Shown in pieces: positions 7,462-14,386 of a DNA stretch of 24,234 nt (position 1 is its first letter; every line of letters begins with the position of its first letter). The notes under the pieces are model-generated. The model saw only the letters and a list, made by a program, of their open reading frames with translations. It ran no database searches and had not been told where the DNA came from. The translations under genes and the position numbers were made by a program. Source of the stretch: a virus. The stretch is taken from IMG/VR virus record IMGVR_UViG_3300046009_001310, positions 1 through 24,234 of that record; one strand, written 5' to 3'.

Positions 7462-9380
7462 GCTCGCTTCCCGTCAGGCTGCATGTCAAGCCTCATCGAA
7501 CCAAGCTGCCATGCTACGCCAACATCCGACGACTCAAACTTCACAATAACCTGTCGCCCACGAACCCGAATATAGACCTGACCAGTAAACTGCTCAATCG
7601 GAACTGTAGCGCTACGCACCACGCCAGCATTACTTGACCCGCCAACCGAACGCGGATTGTTATAGCCCGAACCGGAGTTCTGCATGGGAATCAGTGACAA
7701 CTCCCCAGATGGGTTATTCGCCGTCGATCCACGGAACGTAATATCTGGCAGAACCCGGCGAATGAACATGAACTTGTCACCGTCATCCAAGTCAAATTCA
7801 GCCGACTCAATCGTTGCAACAATCGGCAAAGTCACGTCCGTTTGATTGTCATCAACACCGTATTCATGCTCGACAAGATTGTTGCTATACGTTGCGGCCA
7901 ACGGATACGGCCTCAGCCCAGAATCAATCCACGCGGTGCGACCAAGTGACCCGTAGTACCAAATGTCTTCTAAATAGTTATACACCACGTACCGGTCTAC
8001 AACAGTGGAATTTGCAGAGCAATAGAACCACCAAACTTCGTTAAAGCCTTCGTTGGTCCCTGAGCATACCTGCCCCAACTGCAACAAATTGATGTCGCCA
8101 AACACATGCTGCCGGAGGTCGCATCGCAATGTTTGAACTCGACCGTCATACCGGTAGAACTTGTCTACGCCCATCCAAAATGCAACGCCATTGGAAAAAG
8201 CTACCGCATTCTGGCCAGCGATAGAAATATTGTCGCCTAGAAGCTGAGCTCCCCACACTTCGGGAGCGCCTAAATATTGCAATGAATAGACCGCAGTATC
8301 CGTCCATACCACAATCTCTTGCCGTGATTGGATGGCTGTGATGATCTCTGATCCGCGAGACAATGGGAGACTTCCAGCCTGCGTAGTAGCCGACGGCTCC
8401 CAATTGATGGCGTTTTCTTGGTCAGACCACCTAATCAACATTGGATCTTGAGTTGTCAGACCATAGTCGTTGCAGCCAAACGCAAAGACAAATCTGTAGA
8501 TGTCAGAGATTAGAATGAAGTTCTGAACCGTCGGGACATCAACAGAACCCAGAATTCCATCCAGCGCAACCGCTCGCACATTCGTACCAAGACTTGTGTC
8601 CCAGTAGTACATGCCTCCGCCACGCGGCCCAAAGATTAGGTCTTCGCCAAAGTTGCCTTCGCTCCATACGCGCAACGGCAACACAACGTTAGCGCCGCCG
8701 CCCCACGGGCCTGAACCCCAGCTACCCAAACCCCAAGACGCTGACGGCCCTGGGCTAGGCACGGTCGCAATTGCGCTCCCAGTGTTAATTTGATAAGCGG
8801 CTATTACCGTCGCTCCACCATTCCCGGTATCTGAAGCGTTGGACGTAACCGGCAAACCTGTGGTCGGGTCTTTGGCAATAATGGTGTATGTATCTTGATC
8901 AATGACTTGTGCTACTTGATATTCCTGCTCAAGCACAGCCTGCGTAATGTTGCCACCCAGGCCGCCCACGGCAACGCCGCTGTACGTCACAAAGTCATTG
9001 ATCAATGCGCCATGCGCAACGTCCGTGACGGTAATGGTTGAGCTATACGGAGAAACCGTTACCGCAGAAAACGTTACCGCGCCCGCTGGGGTCGTCGACC
9101 TGATGGGCGTGATGTCATAGTATTGCGTACCCAGCGTTACGTAAAACTTAAGGTTGGTGCCAACCGCTGTCCACACATTGGAATCCAGCGCCGCCCAAGA
9201 AAACAATGCGCGGCAGACCCCAAGATACTCATACTGCGACAATCGGGTCCACCCGCCAATCTTTTCGGGCGTGCCCTGACGAAACCGTACCTTATCGCTG
9301 GTATACCAACCTTGCTCCATGGTATACCGCGTGTTCTCCCGGTTGACGCCGGGTTTGAGTACAAGTTTCTTGAGCGTCAT
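7458..9380 (-). CDS. Tail hub/nozzle-like protein (P22 gp10-like)
   Basis: A 640-residue protein. It opens with LVLKPGVNRENTRYTMEQGW and VRFRQGTPEKIGGW, a signature of the tail-closing beta-propeller proteins annotated as packaged-DNA stabilisation (P22 gp10-like) or nozzle proteins. An inserted beta domain lies at about 105-200, with STITVTDVAHGALINDFVTY and a TYTIIAKD strand, a module seen in several phage tail proteins. A Trp/Gly linker (SWGLGSWGSGPWGGG) follows at 216-230. Residues about 235-520 read as propeller blades. The C-terminal part (VLPDITFRGS, VYIRVRGRQVIVKFESSDVG) looks like a beta sandwich. It would form the lower tail channel beneath the adaptor. The fold assignment is moderate, from pattern memory. 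Confidence 0.65.
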   Translation of the reverse strand: MTLKKLVLKPGVNRENTRYTMEQGWYTSDKVRFRQGTPEKIGGWTRLSQYEYLGVCRALFSWAALDSNVWTAVGTNLKFYVTLGTQYYDITPIRSTTPAGAVTFSAVTVSPYSSTITVTDVAHGALINDFVTYSGVAVGGLGGNITQAVLEQEYQVAQVIDQDTYTIIAKDPTTGLPVTSNASDTGNGGATVIAAYQINTGSAIATVPSPGPSASWGLGSWGSGPWGGGANVVLPLRVWSEGNFGEDLIFGPRGGGMYYWDTSLGTNVRAVALDGILGSVDVPTVQNFILISDIYRFVFAFGCNDYGLTTQDPMLIRWSDQENAINWEPSATTQAGSLPLSRGSEIITAIQSRQEIVVWTDTAVYSLQYLGAPEVWGAQLLGDNISIAGQNAVAFSNGVAFWMGVDKFYRYDGRVQTLRCDLRQHVFGDINLLQLGQVCSGTNEGFNEVWWFYCSANSTVVDRYVVYNYLEDIWYYGSLGRTAWIDSGLRPYPLAATYSNNLVEHEYGVDDNQTDVTLPIVATIESAEFDLDDGDKFMFIRRVLPDITFRGSTANNPSGELSLIPMQNSGSGYNNPRSVGGSSNAGVVRSATVPIEQFTGQVYIRVRGRQVIVKFESSDVGVAWQLGSMRLDMQPDGKRA

Positions 9381-9388
9381 AGCCGTTC

Positions 9389-9625
9389 TTACAATTGCGC
9401 ATTAATCGCGTCAAGCATAATTTGCGCCTTTTTCTGTTCGCGCAAATTGTCGTTTAAAAGTTTAGAAAGCTGCGCCTCAAACTCGCTGACGCTTTGACGT
9501 TCTTCGGCAGGCATCGCAGCTATGTTTTGTAATGCAATTTTGAAGTTGTCAATATTAATTTGATATTCAAAAATTTCCTGTTCGCGCATGGTTTTCGCTT
9601 GCGTCAACATTTCAACTTTGGTCAT
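9389..9625 (-). CDS. Small helical coiled-coil protein of the tail block
   Basis: A 78-residue, almost entirely alpha-helical protein: MTKVEMLTQAKTMREQEIFE at the start and a C-terminal helix containing LREQKKAQIMLDAINAQL, with a short break at AAMPAEERQS. It has no cysteine and no membrane segment. It starts 7 nt after the propeller stop, with GAGG overlapping that stop. It lies between the propeller and the gp10/nozzle-like gene. Helical hairpins of this size often act as assembly chaperones or trimerising adaptors, but that is only inference here. Confidence 0.6.
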   Translation of the reverse strand: MTKVEMLTQAKTMREQEIFEYQINIDNFKIALQNIAAMPAEERQSVSEFEAQLSKLLNDNLREQKKAQIMLDAINAQL

Positions 9626-9632
9626 TATGTCC

Positions 9633-10670
9633 TCACTTGGTAAATACCGTTCCTCTGGTTAATACTTGTTGCGCAAGGGGCGGACGTCGAACGCCTCCAA
9701 ATCCTGTTGCGGCAGAAAACTGATACACGGTCAAATAATTGGTAGACGAATTACTTGTTGCCAGCCACTCGCCTGTAGAGTTGAACGATATGCTGCGCAC
9801 AAAGTCTGTCGGAACGTTAGACGGATTGGCATATTTTGCTCCAAACCCGCTGCCCGACCATTCATATGCACCCAGGTAAGGAGATGCAATTTGACCAACC
9901 GCCACCGCCGTGCGAGCCGGGTTAAATTCAATCGCCATCGGCGCTGATGTAAGCAACGTTGACGGATTGGAAAACTTTGCGCCAAAAGCGCCGCCGGACC
10001 ATGCGTACACATGAATAAACGGTGACGCGTCAAATCCAACGGCCACAGCGCTGCCATCATTTACAAACGCAACGGATCGCGTAAGGGCCGTTGGCGGGCT
10101 TGACGGATTTGATTTGATTGCGCCGAATCCACTGCCCGACCACGCCCATGCCGCAATGTATGAAGATGACGACGACGTTCCCACCGCTACTATTGCATCA
10201 TTTGCAGGGGAGAATGCTACGTCTTGCGTGTTGTCTATAAGGCCTAATGAACTAGGATCGCTAAATTGGGAGCCAAATCCGCTGCCAGACCATGCCCATA
10301 CTTTGGGAACCTGGGCGCCCGTCACGGCCACCGCAGATGCGCTCGGATTAAATTTTATACGTGTTGCACCAAGGGATGGCAATGTTGCAGGATCTGCATA
10401 TTTGGCCCCCCACCCCGTGGATAAATTAAAAGGAAATGCAATTAAATAATTGGAATATTGCATACCAATTGCGACATTATCATTGGCTGATGTGATGTCT
10501 ATGGCATACGAATCTTTTAACGCAGCAGTTGACGGGTCTGTATATTTGGCGCCAAAAAAGGACCCCGCCCAATACCAAGCTCTAGCTTTTACGCTGTCAT
10601 CGCCGACGGCAAATACGGCCCCCGGCACGCCAGATGGCAGAGAACTGGCGGTAATTCCAAACTGAATCAT
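9633..10670 (-). CDS. Seven-bladed beta-propeller virion protein
   Basis: A 345-residue protein with seven repeats marked by GFGAKYxxPS-like motifs at about residues 38, 86, 131, 181, 228, 275 and 323 (spacing 45-50). Each is followed by a SIAFNPxxxAVAVG strand pair and a SPYLxAYxWSG strand. The first motif is preceded by the outer strands of a blade (VFAVGDDSVKARAWYW) and the last motif lacks them. The ring probably closes N-terminus to C-terminus. Such WD40-like propellers occur in tail genes of aquatic phages. The start at 10670 forms an ATGA overlap with the preceding stop; an ATG at 10697 is in frame but lacks a Shine-Dalgarno. A protein- or glycan-binding tail component is inferred. Confidence 0.72.
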   Translation of the reverse strand: MIQFGITASSLPSGVPGAVFAVGDDSVKARAWYWAGSFFGAKYTDPSTAALKDSYAIDITSANDNVAIGMQYSNYLIAFPFNLSTGWGAKYADPATLPSLGATRIKFNPSASAVAVTGAQVPKVWAWSGSGFGSQFSDPSSLGLIDNTQDVAFSPANDAIVAVGTSSSSSYIAAWAWSGSGFGAIKSNPSSPPTALTRSVAFVNDGSAVAVGFDASPFIHVYAWSGGAFGAKFSNPSTLLTSAPMAIEFNPARTAVAVGQIASPYLGAYEWSGSGFGAKYANPSNVPTDFVRSISFNSTGEWLATSNSSTNYLTVYQFSAATGFGGVRRPPLAQQVLTRGTVFTK

Positions 10671-12481
10671 GTCGTCAAATTCCCAACCAACAACCATTGA
10701 TCGGGTGCTATTTGGATTGCCGTTGCAGCCCCATATTGCGCGGCAATTTTGGTGCCGATACCAAAAATAGTAACGCCACCAGCCCCAGCTATCGTAACCT
10801 GACCCGCCCCAAGCTGGGCGACGTTTAGGCTGGTTCCAATCGGAAACGTTACCGAGGTGCTTAATGGGATGGTAAACGTAATCGCTGAACTGTTGCTTAG
10901 CGTAATGACCTTGTTGCTATCTGCAAGAACCGCTGTATATGAAGTTCCTGTCTGTGTATTGATAGATTGCGCAATTTTTGGATCTGTAATGGTCGGGGAT
11001 GTGCCAAGCACATTGGCGCCAGAACCTGTGGATGTTGTAACGCCCGTTCCACCGTTAGCGACAGCCAACGTGCCGCTTAGCGTGACCGCACCAGATGTTG
11101 CTGTGCTAGGGGTAAACCCTGTAGTGCCAGCAGAAAAAGTTGTTACACCACCCGAAACTGTTGCCCATGACGTATTCGTTCCATCGGTTGTCAGATACTT
11201 GCCATTTTGGCTGGCCTGACTTGGTAACAACGCATTGATTGCTGCGGTTGCCGTCGTTTGTCCGGTGCCTCCATTTGCAATTGCAACCGTGCCTGTTACA
11301 TTGGCCGCTGTGCCAGTCGTGTTTTGGTTTAGCGTGGGCACATCCGCTGCTTGAATCGCGGACATAACCACATTGGTGCCATTACCGCGCAAATATTGCC
11401 CTGCTGTGTTTGCTCCAGCTAGCGCGGTCATAGCGGCTTGTTGCGTAGTAGCGCCAGTGCCACCGTTAGCAATTGCTACAGTTCCGGTAACGTTAGCAGC
11501 GGTGCCGGTTGTACTCTGATTGAGCGTTGGCACGTCCGCAGCCTGAATAGCCGACATAACAATATTGGTGCCGTTGCCACGCAAATATTGTCCAGCCGTG
11601 GTAGCCCCGGCCAAAGCGTTGATAGCCAACTGCGCTGTCGTCGCTCCAGTTCCGCCATTAGCAATAGCAACAGTCCCGGTCACATTGGCAGAGGTGCCCG
11701 TAACGTTGATTGCCCAGTTTCCAGAAGCACCAGTTCCCGTAGGCGACGGAATATCTGTGCCAATAATTAATCCAAGATTGGTCCGGGCATTTGGCGCCGT
11801 CGTCGCTCCAGTTCCGCCATTTGCTATAGCCACCGTGCCGGTCACGTTGCCAGACGTCGTAGCCGTCGTAGCCGTCGCCGCATTCCCAGTGATGCTAATC
11901 CCCCAGGTGCCGGAGGCCCCGGTTCCCGTAGGGCTTGGAATGTCCGTACCAATAGCCAATCCAAGATTGGTTCGAGCTGCCGGCGCATTTGCAGCGCCCG
12001 TCCCGCCAGATGCTATGGGCAGAGCAGTTGTTAACGTCAACGACCCAATGGTCCGCGTAACATCATAGTTGTCCATTTGGACAACATCTACCCCGTCAAC
12101 AAAGACGTGCATGCGCACGCCGTTCGGTATGGTTACGCCGGTGCCGCCCGACGTTTTGACCAATATTGCTTGGCCGCCAACCGTATTGTTGAAGATGATG
12201 TACTGTTTCTCAATCGTCGGAACAATGAATTCGCGAGTAGCCGAGATCGTCCCAAGCACGCGAATCACAAGGTTGCGCTGCTCTTGAGCGCCGTTTGAGT
12301 TTACATAGCCAGCGCCCCACGCATAGTTTGCGTCGACCGGGAACGTAGCGTCTGCGTAGCCAGTAATCCCCTCTTCAAGGGCATACTGAAAGTTTGTATT
12401 GGTAATCGAGCCCCACTGGTTGGTCTCGTCGCCAACGGCGATCAGCTGAATCTTGAGACTTGGGGAGTAAGTGCTTGGCAT
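10667..12481 (-). CDS. Second tail fibre or tail spike-like protein
   Basis: A 604-residue protein. The N-terminal part (MPSTYSPSLKIQLIAVGDET, NQWGSITNTNFQYALEEGIT) is an anchor domain found in fibre genes of aquatic phages. A beta domain at about 60-150 follows. Residues from about 155 to 520 are NGGTG shaft repeats (VTGTVAIANGGTGATT occurs four times) alternating with LAGANTAGQYLRGNG modules and GTGASGTWGISITGNAATA. The C-terminal domain ends AQYGAATAIQIAPDQWLLVG, a known closing motif of this fibre type. It shares shaft modules with the 1963-residue fibre but has a different head and anchor. The ATG lies one base after the endolysin stop. A receptor-contacting or side-fibre role is inferred. 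Confidence 0.82.
   Translation of the reverse strand: MPSTYSPSLKIQLIAVGDETNQWGSITNTNFQYALEEGITGYADATFPVDANYAWGAGYVNSNGAQEQRNLVIRVLGTISATREFIVPTIEKQYIIFNNTVGGQAILVKTSGGTGVTIPNGVRMHVFVDGVDVVQMDNYDVTRTIGSLTLTTALPIASGGTGAANAPAARTNLGLAIGTDIPSPTGTGASGTWGISITGNAATATTATTSGNVTGTVAIANGGTGATTAPNARTNLGLIIGTDIPSPTGTGASGNWAINVTGTSANVTGTVAIANGGTGATTAQLAINALAGATTAGQYLRGNGTNIVMSAIQAADVPTLNQSTTGTAANVTGTVAIANGGTGATTQQAAMTALAGANTAGQYLRGNGTNVVMSAIQAADVPTLNQNTTGTAANVTGTVAIANGGTGQTTATAAINALLPSQASQNGKYLTTDGTNTSWATVSGGVTTFSAGTTGFTPSTATSGAVTLSGTLAVANGGTGVTTSTGSGANVLGTSPTITDPKIAQSINTQTGTSYTAVLADSNKVITLSNSSAITFTIPLSTSVTFPIGTSLNVAQLGAGQVTIAGAGGVTIFGIGTKIAAQYGAATAIQIAPDQWLLVGNLTT
11264..11425 (-). repeat. Fibre shaft twin repeat, copy B
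   Basis: The partner of the copy at 11456-11617. The only amino-acid differences are Asn/Ser, Val/Ile and Asn/Thr; 38 of 54 codons differ between the copies. Confidence 0.85.
11456..11617 (-). repeat. Fibre shaft twin repeat, copy A
   Basis: Fifty-four codons matching copy B at 11264-11425, offset by exactly 192 bp (64 codons). By my hand alignment 51 of 54 amino acids are identical, while 41 of 162 bases differ, almost all at third codon positions. Confidence 0.85.
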
Positions 12482-12482
12482 G

Positions 12483-13028
12483 TCAATTATCCTTGGGCAC
12501 TAGGCCTAGGGCGTACTTCTCTGTTTCTTGTACGCGGCGTTCCCAGCCGTTGCCGTATGTATCCCATCTTGGGAGGCTTTTCATAAACGCTAAACGGCGC
12601 TCACAGAAATCAGAAACCAACGCATCTGGTTGGACCGCGCGCACAGCCATCAGCGTCATGGGGCCTAAAATGCCATCAGGATTGGCGCCTAACGCCTCTT
12701 GCAGCATCTTAGTCGCCCTGCTTGGGCCGGAATTAACACACGTATCGAAGACCACGTAGTCTACCCCGTGTGGCAGCTCATCACCACGTACTTTATCCCA
12801 ATATTGTGTTTTGTAGAAGGGTTTGACCGTCGCTGGCGTAAGCGCTCTCATTTCGTCATGCGTCACTTGTTTGCCAACATAGGCTTCCCAGGCGCGTTGC
12901 GTTACACCAAGGTTCGTACAGCCCGGTCGACCATCTGGCAGCGTATTCCCAGGATCTCGCGGATCGTCAGTGAACCCGCCCTCGTGGCCGATCATCTTGG
13001 TAAATGCAAAGTCCCAGTTAGCGATCAT
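12483..13028 (-). CDS. Endolysin, GH108-type N-acetylmuramidase with PG-binding domain
   Basis: A 181-residue protein. The N-terminal HEGGFTDDPRDPGN motif (Glu16 the expected catalytic acid) followed by GCTNLGVTQ is the glycoside hydrolase 108 signature. Residues from about 95 onward (VVFDTCVNSGPSRATKMLQE, ALGANPDGILGPMTLMAV) fit the C-terminal peptidoglycan-binding half (PG_binding_3 type). There is no signal peptide, so export should depend on the holin encoded just upstream. A GGAG Shine-Dalgarno inside the holin end lies 7 nt before the ATG. The loop between GN and TNLG carries an extra LPDGRPGC compared with the usual GGxTxxGIT. It cleaves the glycan chain of peptidoglycan at the end of infection. 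Confidence 0.88.
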   Translation of the reverse strand: MIANWDFAFTKMIGHEGGFTDDPRDPGNTLPDGRPGCTNLGVTQRAWEAYVGKQVTHDEMRALTPATVKPFYKTQYWDKVRGDELPHGVDYVVFDTCVNSGPSRATKMLQEALGANPDGILGPMTLMAVRAVQPDALVSDFCERRLAFMKSLPRWDTYGNGWERRVQETEKYALGLVPKDN

Positions 13029-13515
13029 GTTTTAGCTCCGCCGTCAAAGCTTCGGTTTTCTCTTTAGATCCAGCGCTCGACCCAAGAAAAAAGTTCAGGA
13101 TCGTCGCCACCACTGTGCCCAGCAAAAATCCCAATATTGTGTCTGCGAACCGGACGTTGAGTTCGGGGATGTTCGTGAACGTAATCAGGAAGATGTAAGC
13201 CACCGCCGTCAGCGACCAGAAGGTAGCCAAGTACATTACGAAACGCTTAGAGAACTTATCGTCCTGCTGAAGCGCCGCCACCTGCATAGCCCGAGCATCA
13301 GCAGTATTCTTGTTTGCCTGCTCGATCTTAAACTCTTCGTGCTTCTGAGCCGCTTCACGCAAAGCCTTGACCTCTTCCTGGCTCATGTCAGGCTTCAACT
13401 CAATACCGGTCTTCTCTTGGACGTAATCCAGACCCTTGTCAACAACTGCTTGCGCAACCTTGGGCAGGTTGTTCTGTATGAGAGAAGAAACTATGCCTGC
13501 CAGTAGGGGTGCCAT
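13018..13515 (-). CDS. Holin (GTA_holin_3TM-like)
   Basis: A 165-residue protein. It has an N-terminal amphipathic or weakly hydrophobic segment (residues 2-25), then a charged, coiled-coil-like region around 45-85 (EEVKALREAAQKHEEFKIEQ). Two clear transmembrane helices follow, MYLATFWSLTAVAYIFLITF and FADTILGFLLGTVVATILNF. The C-terminal FLGSSAGSKEKTEAL motif is characteristic of the holin family associated with gene-transfer-agent release. Holins form the inner-membrane lesion that lets the endolysin out. Its last codons overlap the endolysin start by 11 nt, the usual holin-endolysin arrangement. The assignment is good; the exact number of membrane spans (two or three) is uncertain. Confidence 0.8.
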   Translation of the reverse strand: MAPLLAGIVSSLIQNNLPKVAQAVVDKGLDYVQEKTGIELKPDMSQEEVKALREAAQKHEEFKIEQANKNTADARAMQVAALQQDDKFSKRFVMYLATFWSLTAVAYIFLITFTNIPELNVRFADTILGFLLGTVVATILNFFLGSSAGSKEKTEALTAELKHDR

Positions 13516-13968
13516 CTATTTCTCCAACATGAAGGACAGGTTCTTGTGCCGTGGGTACGTGACTACGCGCTCACCTTCTGGGCATTTATACTTGATCGTG
13601 GCAAGCAATGTTGCTTTACCCGGCGCAGGATCTTCTTTGAGCGTCAAGAAGTAGGTGAACGTATCCACTTCTGGCCCAGCAGGCCCAGAGAACTTTGAGT
13701 TTGAGGGCACCGCTTCACGAACCACGCCTTTGCCGTCACGAATCGCTGGGATAAACGACTCTACCGAGCAGTCATCACGCTTCTTGATCCGAGCTACCGT
13801 CACCTCAATTGGTTCACCAACCTTGGCGTCTTTGACTTGGAAGTGGTCTGGCGCCCACTCAATGATCGGCTTCTCAAACCATCCAAACTTGTCAAATAGC
13901 GTATAACCACCCCCCAGGGCAGCTATGCTCGCAGCGACGGCTCCAATGGTTTTATGGATGTCAATCAT
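13516..13968 (-). CDS. Membrane-anchored protein of the lysis region
   Basis: A 150-residue protein. Residues 4-26 (IHKTIGAVAASIAALGGGYT, then LFD) look like an uncleaved signal anchor. The rest is predicted to be beta-rich and probably periplasmic. Two cysteines, one in KKRDDCSVESF and one in IKYKCPEGE, could form a disulfide. The family (HKTIGAVAASIAALGGGYTL...DDCSVE...KYKCPEGE...YP.HKNL) recurs beside holin and endolysin genes of aquatic phages without a known function. It abuts the holin gene directly (TAGATG). It might act like an inner-membrane spanin component or a superinfection or immunity factor, but it lacks the long coiled coil of classical i-spanins. Confidence 0.6.
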   Translation of the reverse strand: MIDIHKTIGAVAASIAALGGGYTLFDKFGWFEKPIIEWAPDHFQVKDAKVGEPIEVTVARIKKRDDCSVESFIPAIRDGKGVVREAVPSNSKFSGPAGPEVDTFTYFLTLKEDPAPGKATLLATIKYKCPEGERVVTYPRHKNLSFMLEK

Positions 13969-14054
13969 AGAATGGCAATCAGCAAGACAACTGTAAAGCC
14001 AACTACCGCGACAATAAAGCCTAGCGCAGCAACGTCTTTGTCGTCTTCATTCAT
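13965..14054 (-). CDS. 29-residue single-span membrane peptide
   Basis: The frame reads MNEDDKDVAALGFIVAVVGF and then TVVLLIAIL. It has a short acidic N-terminus and one uninterrupted hydrophobic segment of about 20 residues, so the likely topology is a single transmembrane helix. Its ATG overlaps the end of the previous gene by 8 nt, and its TGA overlaps the ATG of the next gene (ATGA). Coupling on both sides argues for a real gene. It sits at the head of the lysis genes (anchored protein, holin, endolysin), so a lysis accessory such as an antiholin or pinholin-like peptide is possible. There is no homology evidence. Confidence 0.5.
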   Translation of the reverse strand: MNEDDKDVAALGFIVAVVGFTVVLLIAIL

Positions 14055-14211
14055 TCTTTAGCTCTTCTGCTGGCGGCGGGTTCAGCTGCTTTTCAGCTTG
14101 CGTCCGAAGCTTGCCCCATACATTCATGGACGTTTCAAGCGGCAGCTTACCCAGACCGTTCATCACAATGTTCAGTTCGTCCAGGGTCAAGCTAAGGTTG
14201 AGTTCGTTCAT
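14047..14211 (-). CDS. Small helical phage protein (54 residues)
   Basis: It begins MNELNLSLTLDELNIVMNGL, continues GKLPLETSMNVWGKLRTQAE, and ends in a Pro/Glu tail. The LSLTLDExNxVxxxLgxLP...v..lixkiraQAexQL pattern is a very common small protein in tailed phages, with no assigned function that I know of. Predicted structure is two amphipathic helices with a turn at GKLP. Start choice rests on the GAGGAG Shine-Dalgarno. Its start overlaps the preceding stop by 4 nt, and its end overlaps the next small gene by 8 nt. It may act in assembly of fibres or in dimeric scaffolding, but this is a guess. Confidence 0.65.
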   Translation of the reverse strand: MNELNLSLTLDELNIVMNGLGKLPLETSMNVWGKLRTQAEKQLNPPPAEELKNE

Positions 14212-14384
14212 GCTTCGCTCCTCTGTGGGTTGTCTGCCGGCAAGGGCTGATTGCCCTCGGCAAGCCATTGTAAATACATTTCGTAGTCGCGGTTGGCCGT
14301 ATCAAAAGGGATATAGGCGTTGTCGCTTAAACGTTTCACAGTATCCGACTGCCCAGTAATTGCATTGAACATTATTTGATACAT
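14208..14384 (-). CDS. Short tail-fibre-associated protein (58 residues)
   Basis: A 58-residue frame read directly from the sequence: MYQIMFNAITGQSDTVKRL, then AYIPFDTANRDYEMYLQWLA and EGNQPLPADNPQRSEA. The IPxDxxNxDYxxYLxWLAEGNxPxPAD signature is well known from small phage proteins next to tail fibres and from ends of tail-fibre assembly proteins. The ATG lies 2 nt after the stop of the giant fibre, with GGAG about 8 nt upstream. Its TGA overlaps the next ATG (ATGA). It is short enough to be missed by size-filtered gene callers. A fibre-assembly or fibre-capping role is plausible by position but not demonstrated. Confidence 0.7.
   Translation of the reverse strand: MYQIMFNAITGQSDTVKRLSDNAYIPFDTANRDYEMYLQWLAEGNQPLPADNPQRSEA
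14218..14223 (-). promoter_or_regulatory. Shine-Dalgarno site that fixes the start at 14211
   Basis: GAGGAG lies 6 nt before the ATG at 14211. The same frame is open back to 14268, but that upstream part overlaps the IPxDxxN gene and has no comparable site, so 14211 is the better start. Confidence 0.7.
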
Positions 14385-14386
14385 CT

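Noticed and set aside
10671-10697. Upstream ATG at 10697 for the propeller gene
   Set aside because: It would overlap the fibre gene by 31 nt and has no Shine-Dalgarno. The ATGA overlap at 10670 matches several other junctions here.
14212-14268. Start at 14268 for the 54-residue helical protein
   Set aside because: The extension overlaps the IPxDxxN gene, and a strong GAGGAG site points to 14211.
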